From assembly GCA_007135095.1 (NCBI GenBank), contig SLJO01000124.1, forward strand, positions 1-36,026: a stretch of DNA of 36,026 bases. Reading direction: 5' to 3'. A program made the position numbers and the translations under genes. The stretch is from Bacteroidales bacterium (GTDB lineage Bacteria > Bacteroidota > Bacteroidia > Bacteroidales > PUMT01). Below, piece after piece: positions 1 through 9,488 of this stretch. The notes under the pieces are model-generated. The model saw nothing but the letters and a program-made list of their open reading frames with translations. It made no database searches and was not told the DNA's origin. The first letter of the stretch is position 1, and every line of letters starts with the position of its first letter.

Positions 1-12
1 AAAAACAAAATG

Positions 13-1041
13 TCATCTTATTTCTCCGCGTAAAGAACTATTTATAAGCGCTCTAATATCCTTATTACCGGTAGTTTGTGCAAGGATAAACATGAGCTTT
101 GCAACTGCGGCTTCAGTAGTAGTATCATGTCCGCTCAGGACGCCTGCCTTCAAAAGCCTTTTGCCGGTCATGTACTGACTCATGTCAACACTACCGGCTG
201 CGCACTGGGTTACATTAAGTATTATAATACCTTTTTTTACGGCTTCTTCGGTTAAAGATATGAACCAGGAGGCCGTTGGAGCGTTGCCTGCTCCATAGGT
301 TTCCATAATAACGGCTTTGAGTCCGTCGATATTATATATAGATGCAATCAGTTTTTCTGTTATGCCCGGAAAAATTTTCAACAAGGCAATATCAGTGTTC
401 ATTCCCTTATGAACTTTCAGCTTCCGGTTGGCTGAAGGGTGCCTGATTGCTGAATCGTTATACCTGATATTAATTCCGGTTTCGGCAAGAGCAGGATAAT
501 TATCGGACCTGAATGCATTGAAATATTCAACATTATATTTTGTCGTCCTGTTTCCCCTGAACAGCTTGTTCTGAAAAAAAATACAAACCTCGGGTACTAT
601 GGGAGCATTATTCTTTTTTGCCGCTGCTATTTCAATAGAGCTGATCAGGTTTTCCTTGCCGTCTGTCCTCAGCATTCCTATCGGCAACTGTGAGCCGGTA
701 AATATAACCGGTTTGCCAAGGTCTTCAAGAAGGAAGCTCAGGGCGGAGGCAGAATAGGACATGGTATCGGTGCCATGAAGTATTACAAAACCATCAAATT
801 CATCATAATGCTCCCCGACAAGGGCAGCCATCCGTATCCACATTCCCGGATCAACCTCCGATGAATCTACTGGTGGAGAAAAGGAGATTGTCTGTATGTT
901 CAGGTCAAAGCGGACAAGTTCGGGTAACTGCCTTGAAATCTCGACAAAATTGACAGGTGACAGGTTGCCGGTTTGGGGATCCTGAACCATCCCAATTGTG
1001 CCGCCGGTATATATTATTAATATTGAGGGTTTTTTTTGCAT
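13..1041 (-). CDS. ansA: Type I (cytoplasmic-type) L-asparaginase
   Basis: It hydrolyses L-asparagine to aspartate and ammonia. The 342-residue protein starts with an ATG at 1041 and has no signal peptide. The N-terminal YTGGTIGM motif carries the first nucleophilic threonine. LHGTDTMSYSASAL carries the second Thr-Asp pair, and a GKENL motif supplies the expected lysine. The length fits type I bacterial asparaginases. The gene begins 2 bases after the stop of tatD, so the two are almost certainly co-transcribed, possibly together with gdhA further upstream. That would place asparagine deamidation beside glutamate/ammonia metabolism (inference). The substrate could extend to glutamine, which sequence alone does not settle. 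Confidence 0.95.
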   Translation of the reverse strand: MQKKPSILIIYTGGTIGMVQDPQTGNLSPVNFVEISRQLPELVRFDLNIQTISFSPPVDSSEVDPGMWIRMAALVGEHYDEFDGFVILHGTDTMSYSASALSFLLEDLGKPVIFTGSQLPIGMLRTDGKENLISSIEIAAAKKNNAPIVPEVCIFFQNKLFRGNRTTKYNVEYFNAFRSDNYPALAETGINIRYNDSAIRHPSANRKLKVHKGMNTDIALLKIFPGITEKLIASIYNIDGLKAVIMETYGAGNAPTASWFISLTEEAVKKGIIILNVTQCAAGSVDMSQYMTGKRLLKAGVLSGHDTTTEAAVAKLMFILAQTTGNKDIRALINSSLRGEIR

Positions 1042-1043
1042 TA

Positions 1044-1817
1044 TTACAAATCAAGGTTGAATAGCCGGGCAGCCGTGCTGCTTGTTGTTCCGGCGACTTC
1101 TTCAACGGGTATTTCCTTAATTTCAGCTATTTTTTGAGCTATCAGCAACAGGTTGGCACTTTCATTTCGTTTACCTCTGTGTGGTACTGGAGTCAGGTAG
1201 GGAGAGTCGGTTTCCAATATAAAATTTTCAAGATCAAGCGATTCTATTACCGGTGAAAGTCCGCTGTTTTTATATGTTACAACTCCCCCGATACCAAGTT
1301 TAAAGCCAAGGGAAATAATATTTACGGCCTGTTCAATTGTGCCGGAGAAGGCATGAAACACCCCACGGAGCCTGTCGCCTTTTTGAGCTTTCAGAACCTC
1401 CAGTACAATGTCCATAGTTTCCCGCGAGTGGATTACTACGGGAATATCCATTTTTTTTGCCCACTCAAGATGCATAATGAAAGAATCCTTTTGTTCCTGG
1501 AGGAAAGTCGTGTCCCAGTATGCATCCATGCCTGTTTCACCTATCGCCGTGAAGTATTTGTTTTCGGTCATAGATTCAAGAAGCGCCAATTTGTCCCGGT
1601 AGTCCTTCCCGACCGATGAAGGATGAAGGCCTATCATAGGGTGGCATTGAAGGGGGAACTTGCGGCAAAGGTCCAGCATCGGGCTTACTGAATCGGTGTC
1701 GATATTCGGTAAAAGAATTTTTACCACTTTGCTGTCTGCAGCATTGCAAATGACCTGATCAATATCATCAGCAAAGTGGGGCAGATATAAATGGGCATGA
1801 GTATCAATAAGGATCAT
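1044..1817 (-). CDS. tatD: TatD family metal-dependent hydrolase (DNase)
   Basis: The 257-residue protein is of the length usual for the TatD/YcfH family, TIM-barrel metal-dependent hydrolases. Several members are 3'-5' deoxyribonucleases or are involved in D-Tyr-tRNA or DNA quality control. Metal ligands are visible in order: DTHAHLYL near residue 5, the glutamate of AIGETGMD, the histidine of VVIHSRE, a central FHAFSG motif, and ETDSPYLTP near the C-terminus. The start is an ATG at 1817. It lies 37 bases downstream of the gdhA stop and 2 bases upstream of ansA, in a same-strand run. The exact substrate cannot be told from sequence. Confidence 0.93.
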   Translation of the reverse strand: MILIDTHAHLYLPHFADDIDQVICNAADSKVVKILLPNIDTDSVSPMLDLCRKFPLQCHPMIGLHPSSVGKDYRDKLALLESMTENKYFTAIGETGMDAYWDTTFLQEQKDSFIMHLEWAKKMDIPVVIHSRETMDIVLEVLKAQKGDRLRGVFHAFSGTIEQAVNIISLGFKLGIGGVVTYKNSGLSPVIESLDLENFILETDSPYLTPVPHRGKRNESANLLLIAQKIAEIKEIPVEEVAGTTSSTAARLFNLDL

Positions 1818-1854
1818 TGCCTGGGTTAATTATACATTTCCGGGTTATGGCCTG

Positions 1855-3207
<1,353 letters not shown>

Positions 3208-3215
3208 TTAGATAG

Positions 3216-3223
3216 CAAACATA
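3216..3223 (-). promoter_or_regulatory. Candidate -7 promoter element of gdhA
   Basis: Read on the minus strand this is TATGTTTG, an exact match to the Bacteroidota -7 consensus TANNTTTG, about 20 bases upstream of the gdhA ATG. No clear TTTG -33 partner lies 19-21 bases further upstream, so this is only a candidate. Confidence 0.35.
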
Positions 3224-3302
3224 ATTATTTTTAAAGTTTTTTTAAGCGTTTTTATTATCGGTATATAGAATTTATAATGGTTTTTTCAGTCAATGACATA
3301 AT

Positions 3303-4439
3303 TTATGTAATAACCGGCCTTCCTGACAGTCTGTATCTCTTCCCCGGGAGACTGATGATGTAACTTTTAAATTCAAGCTCAAGAAGCAGGCATGATGTTT
3401 TGCTTGCTCCCAAACCTGTAGCCTGCGAAATGCCATCGGCCGACATCTCACTGTTTTCTGCCAGAAGATGCATTATCGTTTTTTCTTCCCTGCCCATCCC
3501 CGAAAGGGGACAATGAGCGGTTTTACCTTCTGTCTTTTCTGAGGGGGTCCACCCCATTATATACTCAATATCCCTGGGGTCATTTATTAGAGCTGCCTTA
3601 TGGTTTTTGATAAGATTATTGCAACCCTGCGATCTTTTATCGGTTACCCTGCCAGGCAGGGCAAAAACATCCCGGTTGTATGAATTGGCAAGGTCGGCCG
3701 TCAGCAGTGCCCCACCCTTTGTCGCCGATTCAATAACAACCGTTGCATCTGCCATCCCCGCAATTAAACGGTTACGCTTTATAAAATTACCTCTCTCAGG
3801 CATAATGTGGCCGGGAAAATCAGTTACAAGGGCTCCCCGGGTCGTGATCCTTTCTGCAAAATTCCGGTGCTGGGGCGGGTAGAGGGTTGAAAGACCGTGA
3901 GCAAGCGCCGCGATGGTTTGAAGATTGTTGTCCAGTGCTGATCTGTGTGCACAAATATCTATGCCGTAAGCTAGTCCGCTCATAATAAGCGGATCATAAC
4001 CCCCTGAAGCCAGCTCAAAGATCAGGTTGCGACAAAATTCAAGTCCGTATCCGGTTGCGTTGCGTGTGCCCACTATGCTCAATATCCTGGGGTGATTCAT
4101 GTCGGCATTTCCTTTGGCAAACAGGATTACCGGGGAGTCGGGGCAATGCCTGAGCCTTTCCGGATAGTCATCATCAAGATAGTAATAGGCTTTAATCTTG
4201 TATTTGGAAATAAATTCAATTTCCCTCTGTGCCTTATCGGGAATCTGTTGTCCGGCAATTTTTCCCGCGAGGGTTTTGCCTATGCCGGGAATTTTCTCAA
4301 GCAGGCTTTTACTGCTTCTGAATACTTCCTCAGGCCCCCCGGTATATTCAATTAATTTTTTTGCAAGAATGCTGCCTATTCCCGGAATCAGTATAATGCC
4401 AATTTTGTATTTCAGCAGGGGGTCCTTTATATCCAGCAT
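3303..4439 (-). CDS. dprA: DNA-processing protein DprA (Smf)
   Basis: DprA binds incoming single-stranded DNA during natural transformation and loads RecA. It is also widely conserved in bacteria not known to be competent. The 378-residue protein has an N-terminal helix-hairpin-helix region (EKIPGIGKTLAGKI, about residues 47-60). A Rossmann-like DprA core follows, with SIVGTRNATGYG, MSGLAYGIDICAHRSAL, RNRLIAGMADATVVIES, KGGALLTADLA and ALPGRVTDKRSQGCN. A C-terminal winged-helix-like segment (MSADGISQATGL) completes the standard architecture. The start is an ATG at 4439. It stands between the two gdhA copies. No other competence gene is in the window. Confidence 0.95.
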   Translation of the reverse strand: MLDIKDPLLKYKIGIILIPGIGSILAKKLIEYTGGPEEVFRSSKSLLEKIPGIGKTLAGKIAGQQIPDKAQREIEFISKYKIKAYYYLDDDYPERLRHCPDSPVILFAKGNADMNHPRILSIVGTRNATGYGLEFCRNLIFELASGGYDPLIMSGLAYGIDICAHRSALDNNLQTIAALAHGLSTLYPPQHRNFAERITTRGALVTDFPGHIMPERGNFIKRNRLIAGMADATVVIESATKGGALLTADLANSYNRDVFALPGRVTDKRSQGCNNLIKNHKAALINDPRDIEYIMGWTPSEKTEGKTAHCPLSGMGREEKTIMHLLAENSEMSADGISQATGLGASKTSCLLLELEFKSYIISLPGKRYRLSGRPVIT

Positions 4440-4750
4440 CAGACAATTGTTATGAGGGAATAAACCTGTTATTCTCTATTACCAAAAAGGCATGGAATCA
4501 CATATTTTCTTGAATCAGCCAGCAGTCATAAAATATCCCGGATTACCTGTTTTGACAATTCCCGGGATGCGAAACCAGGGATGCAGAATAAATATACAAA
4601 AAAATTTCAGGTAAAGTACACTTTTTTACCCTCCCGGGAAGGCCATTCACCGATTAGTGGTTGTATCGTCAGGGATTCAGGACTATTTTTGTCCTGTAAT
4701 CGATTTTTCAGCTTCACAATTGACAGTATTGAAAACAAAAACTTTTAAAA
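4440..4750. other. Intergenic spacer between divergent dprA and the LytTR gene
   Basis: This 311-base spacer holds no convincing open frame. A promoter for the plus-strand LytTR gene is visible at its right end (4660-4691). A short GC-rich palindrome around CTCCCGGGAAGG near 4631 has no assigned role. No matching minus-strand promoter for dprA was recognised. Confidence 0.5.
4660..4691 (+). promoter_or_regulatory. Promoter of the LytTR gene
   Basis: A GTTG at 4660-4663 is followed after 20 bases by TATTTTTG at 4684-4691. This fits the Bacteroidota pattern TTG, 17-23 bases, then TANNTTTG. The predicted start of transcription would leave a leader of about 50 bases before the ATG at 4751. The promoter therefore looks intact although its gene is frameshifted. 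Confidence 0.5.
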
Positions 4751-5259
4751 ATGAAAACACATACAGAAAAGAGAATTTTGGTGGGTGCATTGCTGCTTCT
4801 TTCCGGAGTTGTACTTATGCTTCAATATTATAACCTGGTGCCCTGGGAATTTCCCGGCTGGCTCATTTCCTGGAAATCCATGCTTTTTTTAATCGGACTG
4901 GTGCTTGTTATGGGCATAACTGGCGGAGGCTATCTTAACCGGCTGGTTATCCGGTCGCATAACAATATCCATGTTGTTCATTGTGATGATGTTCTATGCC
5001 TTGAAGCAGATGATGACTATGTAAATGTACACGGGGAAAAAGACCGTGGCAGAAAAAGCAAACCCTGAAGTTTTATGAGGATAAGCTGAACCCCGATGAG
5101 TTTTTACGGGTTCACAGATCATTCATTGTAAGGGTTGCCGCCATAACCAGGATTGAGCCTTATTCAAAGGATGCATATATAGCAGTTTTAATCAATGGCA
5201 TGAAAATTTCGGTCAGCAAAACGGGATACCACAGGCTCAGGGAACTATTCGATTTTTAA
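4751..5259 (+). pseudogene. Membrane-anchored LytTR DNA-binding regulator, frameshifted
   Basis: The first frame (4751-5068) encodes two hydrophobic segments, about residues 9-30 and 44-63, resembling the LiaF/DUF5668-type membrane region. It then enters a LytTR domain (DDVLCLEADDDYVNVHGEK). It ends abnormally at a TGA at 5066-5068. Reading one base back from the A5 run at about 5037-5041 restores the domain. The restored part runs RPWQKKQTLKFYEDKL, then FLRVHRSFIVRV, and ends VSKTGYHRLRELFDF with a TAA at 5257-5259. The repaired product would be about 169 residues. One missing A explains everything, so this is a recent frameshift mutation or a sequencing/assembly error. Programmed slippage is less likely. 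LytTR proteins are usually DNA-binding regulators. Its targets are unknown. Confidence 0.8.
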
Positions 5260-5310
5260 CCGGCCGGGAGGCTAAAAAGCCGCCGGGAGGGCAATAATGG
5301 GACCAAAGGG

Positions 5311-5336
5311 AAAGGGGCTGCCGCGGCAACCCCTTT
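5311..5336. terminator. Hairpin between convergent genes, possible bidirectional terminator
   Basis: AAAGGGG at 5311-5317 pairs with CCCCTTT at 5330-5336. An inner TGC/GCA helix continues the stem after a C/A mismatch. An alternative pairing joins ACCAAAGGG at 5302-5310 with the CCCTTTGG that follows. It lies between the LytTR stop (5259) and the gdhA2 stop (5365), where a shared terminator is expected. There is no good T tract on either strand, so the function is not secure. Confidence 0.4.
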
Positions 5337-5364
5337 GGGTGAGGATATATTCTGTGGTGAAAGG

Positions 5365-6702
5365 TCAGATAACTCCCTGATCCAGCATGGCATTTGCAAC
5401 TTTCATGAAACCGGCAATATTTGCTCCCTTCAGGTAATTTATATATCCGTCCGGCTCGGTGCCGTATCTTGCACATGATTCATGTATGCTTCTCATAATC
5501 AGGTGAAGTTTATCTTCGACTTCCTCTGCCGTCCAGCTCAGCTTCATTGCATTCTGGGTCTGCTCAAGTCCGCTGGTCGAAACACCACCTGCGTTTGCTG
5601 CTTTTCCGGGTCCGTAAAGAATCTTGTTTTCAAGAAAGACCTCAATTGCCTCGGGTGTGGATGGCATATTTGCTCCTTCAGACACACACACACAGCCATT
5701 GTTAACCAGCATTTGTGCATCTTCTTCGTTAAGCTCGTTTTGGGTTGCGCAGGGAAGAGCTATATCACATTTGACTTCCCACGGCCGTTTCCCCCCGTGA
5801 AACTGGGAGTTCGGGAATTCATATGAATAGGGTTTTGAAATGTCCTGGTTTGATGCCCTAAGCTCCAGCAGGTAATCAATTTTTTCGCCCGTAATGCCAT
5901 CGGGGTCATAAATATAACCATCGGGTCCCGATATTGTCACAACCCTTGCCCCCATCTCAGTTGCCTTGGAAATAGCGCCCCAGGCTACATTTCCGAAGCC
6001 TGAAACGGAAACGATTTTTCCCATGAAAGATTCTCCCCTTGTCTTTAGCATTTCCTCTGCAAAAAACACAGTGCCGTAGCCTGTTGCTTCCGGCCTGATA
6101 AGACTGCCGCCCCAGTTCCTTCCTTTTCCAGTCATCACACCTGTGTGTTCAGAGGCAAGCTTTTTATACATTCCGAACATGTAGCCTATCTCCTTTCCAC
6201 CTACGCCTATATCGCCGGCTGGAATGTCGGTGTCTGGCCCGATCATTTTCCATAGCTCCAGCATATAGGACTGGCAGAAGCGCATTATTTCAGCATTGGA
6301 TTTACCCTTGGGGTTGAAGTCTGATCCTCCTTTTGCTCCACCCATTGGCAGGGTTGTAAGGGAATTTTTAAAGATCTGTTCAAATCCGAGGAATTTCAAT
6401 ATACTTAAATTAACACTCGGGTGAAACCGTAAGCCACCCTTATAAGGACCTATTGCATTATTGAACTGAACCCTGTAGCCAATATTAACATGCGCCTGAC
6501 CCTGATCATCCACCCAGGGAACCTTGAAGATCAGAACCCTGTCTGGCTCAATAAGACGCTCAATTATGGCTGCTGATTCGAACTGGGGATTTTGATTATA
6601 AATCTCCTCAATTGATTCCAGCACCTCACGAACAGCCTGAAGATACTCCAGTTCTCCCTGATGTTTCTTCTCGAGTTCGATCATTAACTTGTCTACGTTC
6701 AT
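5365..6702 (-). CDS. gdhA: Glutamate dehydrogenase, hexameric (paralogue 2)
   Basis: This is a second full-length hexameric glutamate dehydrogenase. It has the same signature blocks as paralogue 1: [66 protein letters not shown] and AANAGGVSTSGLEQTQN. I chose the ATG at 6702 (445 residues), because the frame upstream begins only with a TTG at 6732 and the 6702 start gives the same length as paralogue 1. GGAKGG replaces GGGKGG beside the catalytic lysine, and SGFGNVA replaces SGSGNVA at the nucleotide-binding turn. The pair might differ in cofactor preference or in direction of use (inference). The gene is convergent with the broken LytTR gene. Confidence 0.95.
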   Translation of the reverse strand: MNVDKLMIELEKKHQGELEYLQAVREVLESIEEIYNQNPQFESAAIIERLIEPDRVLIFKVPWVDDQGQAHVNIGYRVQFNNAIGPYKGGLRFHPSVNLSILKFLGFEQIFKNSLTTLPMGGAKGGSDFNPKGKSNAEIMRFCQSYMLELWKMIGPDTDIPAGDIGVGGKEIGYMFGMYKKLASEHTGVMTGKGRNWGGSLIRPEATGYGTVFFAEEMLKTRGESFMGKIVSVSGFGNVAWGAISKATEMGARVVTISGPDGYIYDPDGITGEKIDYLLELRASNQDISKPYSYEFPNSQFHGGKRPWEVKCDIALPCATQNELNEEDAQMLVNNGCVCVSEGANMPSTPEAIEVFLENKILYGPGKAANAGGVSTSGLEQTQNAMKLSWTAEEVEDKLHLIMRSIHESCARYGTEPDGYINYLKGANIAGFMKVANAMLDQGVI

Positions 6703-6903
6703 AATTGCAATTTTTGATTTATTATCTGACAATATGCCACGGGCCTTTAGAAAGATTTACCAAAGTAAATTAAACCAGCTTGTATGGGTTATGATTTTCC
6801 TCATGGAGATAAGTGACTTTTCTCATGGATGGGAGATATAAAATCCACTAATACAGGCATTTTATGCCGCACAGACAATTTATTATGCTGTAGAATATGT
6901 ATA

Positions 6904-7398
6904 TCATTCATCTGCCGTATTCGTGAGTATCAGCTTTTGAAATGAGGCAAACATTTTTTCCCTGCTATCCTTATTAAGCGCTGTTATGCTCACCGGGGGG
7001 TATTTTGCCTCACCTTTTGGTGTCTTCCTGTATATTATCACACTTTTCTTGAGGCCTGCCAGAGAACTCTTTAATTCATACCTGAGGAACTCTTTTTTAT
7101 TAAATTCGATGGCATTTTTTTTCTCCTGCAAGGGTCTGAGGGAAAAATACCGCAAAATGAATTTATTGCCGGTATCGGAGTAATAGATGTAATTATGATC
7201 GCGCAGAAAATGAAACAGAAAGAATAATATAAATATTACAAGTATAAAAATTACGATTTCGTTTCTTGTAAAGCCTAATGTTCTGTGCGGAAGCACGTCG
7301 GCGAAATAAATCAGTCCTATTGCAATAATAAGCATCAGGATTGCAAGTGATTTTTGAATTCTTAAATTAACCGCCTGTTTTTGATTGGTTATTGTCAT
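6904..7398 (-). CDS. Small membrane protein of unknown function beside proline dehydrogenase
   Basis: I do not recognise a named family. The 164-residue protein has a short charged N-terminus and two hydrophobic segments, about residues 17-35 and 46-64. A soluble, lysine-rich C-terminal domain of roughly 95 residues follows (YIYYSDTGNKFILRYFSLRP onward). The beta-rich look and the position after two membrane spans resemble PH-like membrane proteins, but this is only a guess. The start is an ATG at 7398, 11 bases after the proline dehydrogenase stop, so it is probably the second gene of that transcript. That does not establish a link to proline metabolism. Confidence 0.75.
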   Translation of the reverse strand: MTITNQKQAVNLRIQKSLAILMLIIAIGLIYFADVLPHRTLGFTRNEIVIFILVIFILFFLFHFLRDHNYIYYSDTGNKFILRYFSLRPLQEKKNAIEFNKKEFLRYELKSSLAGLKKSVIIYRKTPKGEAKYPPVSITALNKDSREKMFASFQKLILTNTADE

Positions 7399-7409
7399 TC
7401 TTTTCGGGT

Positions 7410-8603
7410 TTAATTAGGGATATTCGAATGGAGTCCTGATTTGCGCAGGCGATTCCTTCTTTCGATTTCAAGGTTTATAAAATGGAGCTCCCTGCCGGCC
7501 TGGCCGGTTACCGATTTATTTTCCTCAACTCTTCTGATCAGATAAGGAAGCAGATAGCGAACCGGGCCGTATGGAAGATATTTGGCAACATTATAGGATT
7601 CGTGCGCCATATTGAAGCTTATATGGTCACTCATCCCATACAGCTGCGAGGCGAATATGCGGGGGTCATTTTTTTTCAGTCCATATTCCTTCATTTTGTC
7701 CATCATCAGCAACATGCTTTCCTCATTGTGAGTACCTGCAAAGATGCTCGTGTGGTCAATATTTTTGATACAAAGGGAAATTGCCGAGTTAAAGGCATCA
7801 TCAGTACTTCTTTTATCCGGATAAACAGGCGAGGGATAACCCATTTTAATTGCACGTGACCTCTCCTGGTCAATATAGGCACCACGAACAATTTTTAAAC
7901 CAAGATGATATTTTTTCTGCCCCGACTCACTTAAGCATTCCCTGAGGAAATCAAGCCTGTCGTGTCGGTACATCTGCACGGTGTTGAAAACAATTGCTTT
8001 GTCCTTATTATAGAGTGCCATCATTTCGTTGGCCACTTTGTCAACAATATCCTGATAGTGGCTTTCTTCCGCATCGATCATTACAGGTATGCCTCGTTCA
8101 AAAGCCGCCTGGCAAAGTGTTTTGATATTGTTCCTGAATTTTTCTATTTCAGGCGTATTTGCTGAAAGCTCGCTGGAGCTGGCCCTGGCGAGAACTTTGA
8201 CCGGTGCGAGGGCAGAGGGCTTGAACACGGAAAATGCTACAGCAGGATTTGTTGCCGCAAAATCCATGGTCCTGATGATTTCATTTATGACCGATTGAAT
8301 TTCCTGTTCTGATTCCTGGTTCTCAGCTGCATAGTCGAGTACCGACCGGACTTTGAATTTTCCCAGGAAATCAACCAGCTGCCTGGATTCTTCAAGGCTT
8401 TCCCCCCCGCAGAAATGGTTGAAAATTGTTGGCTTGACAATCCATCTTACCGGCAAATTGAGCCGGATGCCCATTTTTGCGATTATTCCGGCAGTTTTGA
8501 CAAGCAGCGGAAATTCCATGAATTTGAAAAGAATGCCGGCTTTTTTAAGTTCTTCATCACTTCTGTGCCTAAAGGCAATTTCTGTATTTTCAAATATTTG
8601 CAT
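7410..8603 (-). CDS. Proline dehydrogenase (monofunctional)
   Basis: This FAD-dependent enzyme oxidises proline to pyrroline-5-carboxylate, the first step from proline to glutamate. The 397-residue protein is the stand-alone ProDH type common in Bacteroidota, with no P5C dehydrogenase domain. Visible motifs are KPSALAPV, the barrel strand VMIDAEESHYQ, LGLKIVRGAYIDQER, FAGTHNEES, and the C-terminal LPYGPVRYLLPYLIRRVEEN. The arginine pair and glutamate of that last motif bind the substrate carboxylate in the family. The start is an ATG at 8603. P5C dehydrogenase is not in this window and must be elsewhere. The product feeds the glutamate pool that both nearby glutamate dehydrogenases use. Confidence 0.93.
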   Translation of the reverse strand: MQIFENTEIAFRHRSDEELKKAGILFKFMEFPLLVKTAGIIAKMGIRLNLPVRWIVKPTIFNHFCGGESLEESRQLVDFLGKFKVRSVLDYAAENQESEQEIQSVINEIIRTMDFAATNPAVAFSVFKPSALAPVKVLARASSSELSANTPEIEKFRNNIKTLCQAAFERGIPVMIDAEESHYQDIVDKVANEMMALYNKDKAIVFNTVQMYRHDRLDFLRECLSESGQKKYHLGLKIVRGAYIDQERSRAIKMGYPSPVYPDKRSTDDAFNSAISLCIKNIDHTSIFAGTHNEESMLLMMDKMKEYGLKKNDPRIFASQLYGMSDHISFNMAHESYNVAKYLPYGPVRYLLPYLIRRVEENKSVTGQAGRELHFINLEIERRNRLRKSGLHSNIPN

Positions 8604-8666
8604 TTAGTTTGTTCGTAATGATTTATTATTTTTGAGCTGGTCATGAACAACCTTTAGTGCTGCAGA

Positions 8667-8674
8667 CAAAAATA
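8667..8674 (-). promoter_or_regulatory. Candidate -7 element of the proline dehydrogenase gene
   Basis: Read on the minus strand this is TATTTTTG, an exact TANNTTTG match about 64 bases upstream of the ATG at 8603. No TTG partner is seen at the expected distance. The rest of the 291-base divergent spacer 8604-8894 (ProDH/ruvA) shows no gene, and I found no clear ruvA promoter in it. Confidence 0.3.
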
Positions 8675-8894
8675 CAATTAAAACCCATTATCCGGATGAT
8701 CCGCAGATAAAATTAAATATCACTATGACTGCGGAGCGTTCTGATGTTTTTATTTACATCGATATGATAATCTGAACCTGTTTGGTATAACTGCAAAACT
8801 ACTTTATACAAAATAGTGTCATCCGGTGAAAATTATTTACATTCACCAGCTTGATGAAGTGCTTTTACACAGTTAAATAATTCCCTCAAATCAT

Positions 8895-9476
8895 ATGTAC
8901 GAACATATTTCAGGAAATATTACCGAGCTTACCCCGGCAAATCTGATAATCGAAGCCGGAGGGGTGGGCTATTTTGTAAATATATCGCTTAATACATATT
9001 CACTGTTAAGTGGTAAATCAGCAACCTTGATTTTTTTGCATCAGGTCGTAAGGGACGATGCGCATCTGCTCTTTGGCTTTGCTGATAAGCCTGAACGCGA
9101 TCTGTTCAGGCAGTTGATAACTGTCTCGGGTATTGGTGCAAATACTGCCAGAGTCATGTTGTCTTCATTGTCACCCGCTGAGATCAGAAAGGCCATTTCG
9201 GGGGGAAATGTTGAAGTGCTGAAAGCAGTGAAGGGGATTGGCCTTAAATCGGCACAAAGAATTATCGTTGATCTCAAGGATAAGCTTGGGAAAATAGCTG
9301 AGGGTGAAGATATTTTTGCAGCTCCGGACAATACCATCCGCCAGGAATCGTTATCTGCTTTAATAATGCTTGGGTTTCCCAAAAACGCGGTTGAAAAAGC
9401 AATTAACCAGATATTGGCTGAGGGTGAAACAGGATCCGTGGAGGATCTGGTAAAGAGGGCTTTGAAAAAACTCTAG
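8895..9476 (+). CDS. ruvA: Holliday junction branch-migration protein RuvA
   Basis: RuvA binds four-way DNA junctions as a tetramer and recruits the RuvB motor. The 193 residues give the usual three domains. These are an N-terminal OB fold (MYEHISGNITELTPANLIIEAGGVGYFV, residues 1-28), tandem helix-hairpin-helix motifs (VSGIGANTARVML and VKGIGLKSAQRIIVDLKDKL), and a C-terminal RuvB-contacting domain (EALIMLGF-type: LSALIMLGFPKNAVEKAI). The start is an ATG at 8895. sprA begins 12 bases after its stop, so the two are probably transcribed together. Confidence 0.96.
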   Translation: MYEHISGNITELTPANLIIEAGGVGYFVNISLNTYSLLSGKSATLIFLHQVVRDDAHLLFGFADKPERDLFRQLITVSGIGANTARVMLSSLSPAEIRKAISGGNVEVLKAVKGIGLKSAQRIIVDLKDKLGKIAEGEDIFAAPDNTIRQESLSALIMLGFPKNAVEKAINQILAEGETGSVEDLVKRALKKL

Positions 9477-9488
9477 AAATTAAACTTA

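Noticed and set aside
5030-5050. Programmed -1 frameshifting in the LytTR gene
   Set aside because: The GAA AAA sequence is not a good slippery heptamer because the GAA codon does not re-pair after slipping, and no downstream stimulator stem was evident. A simple indel is the easier explanation.
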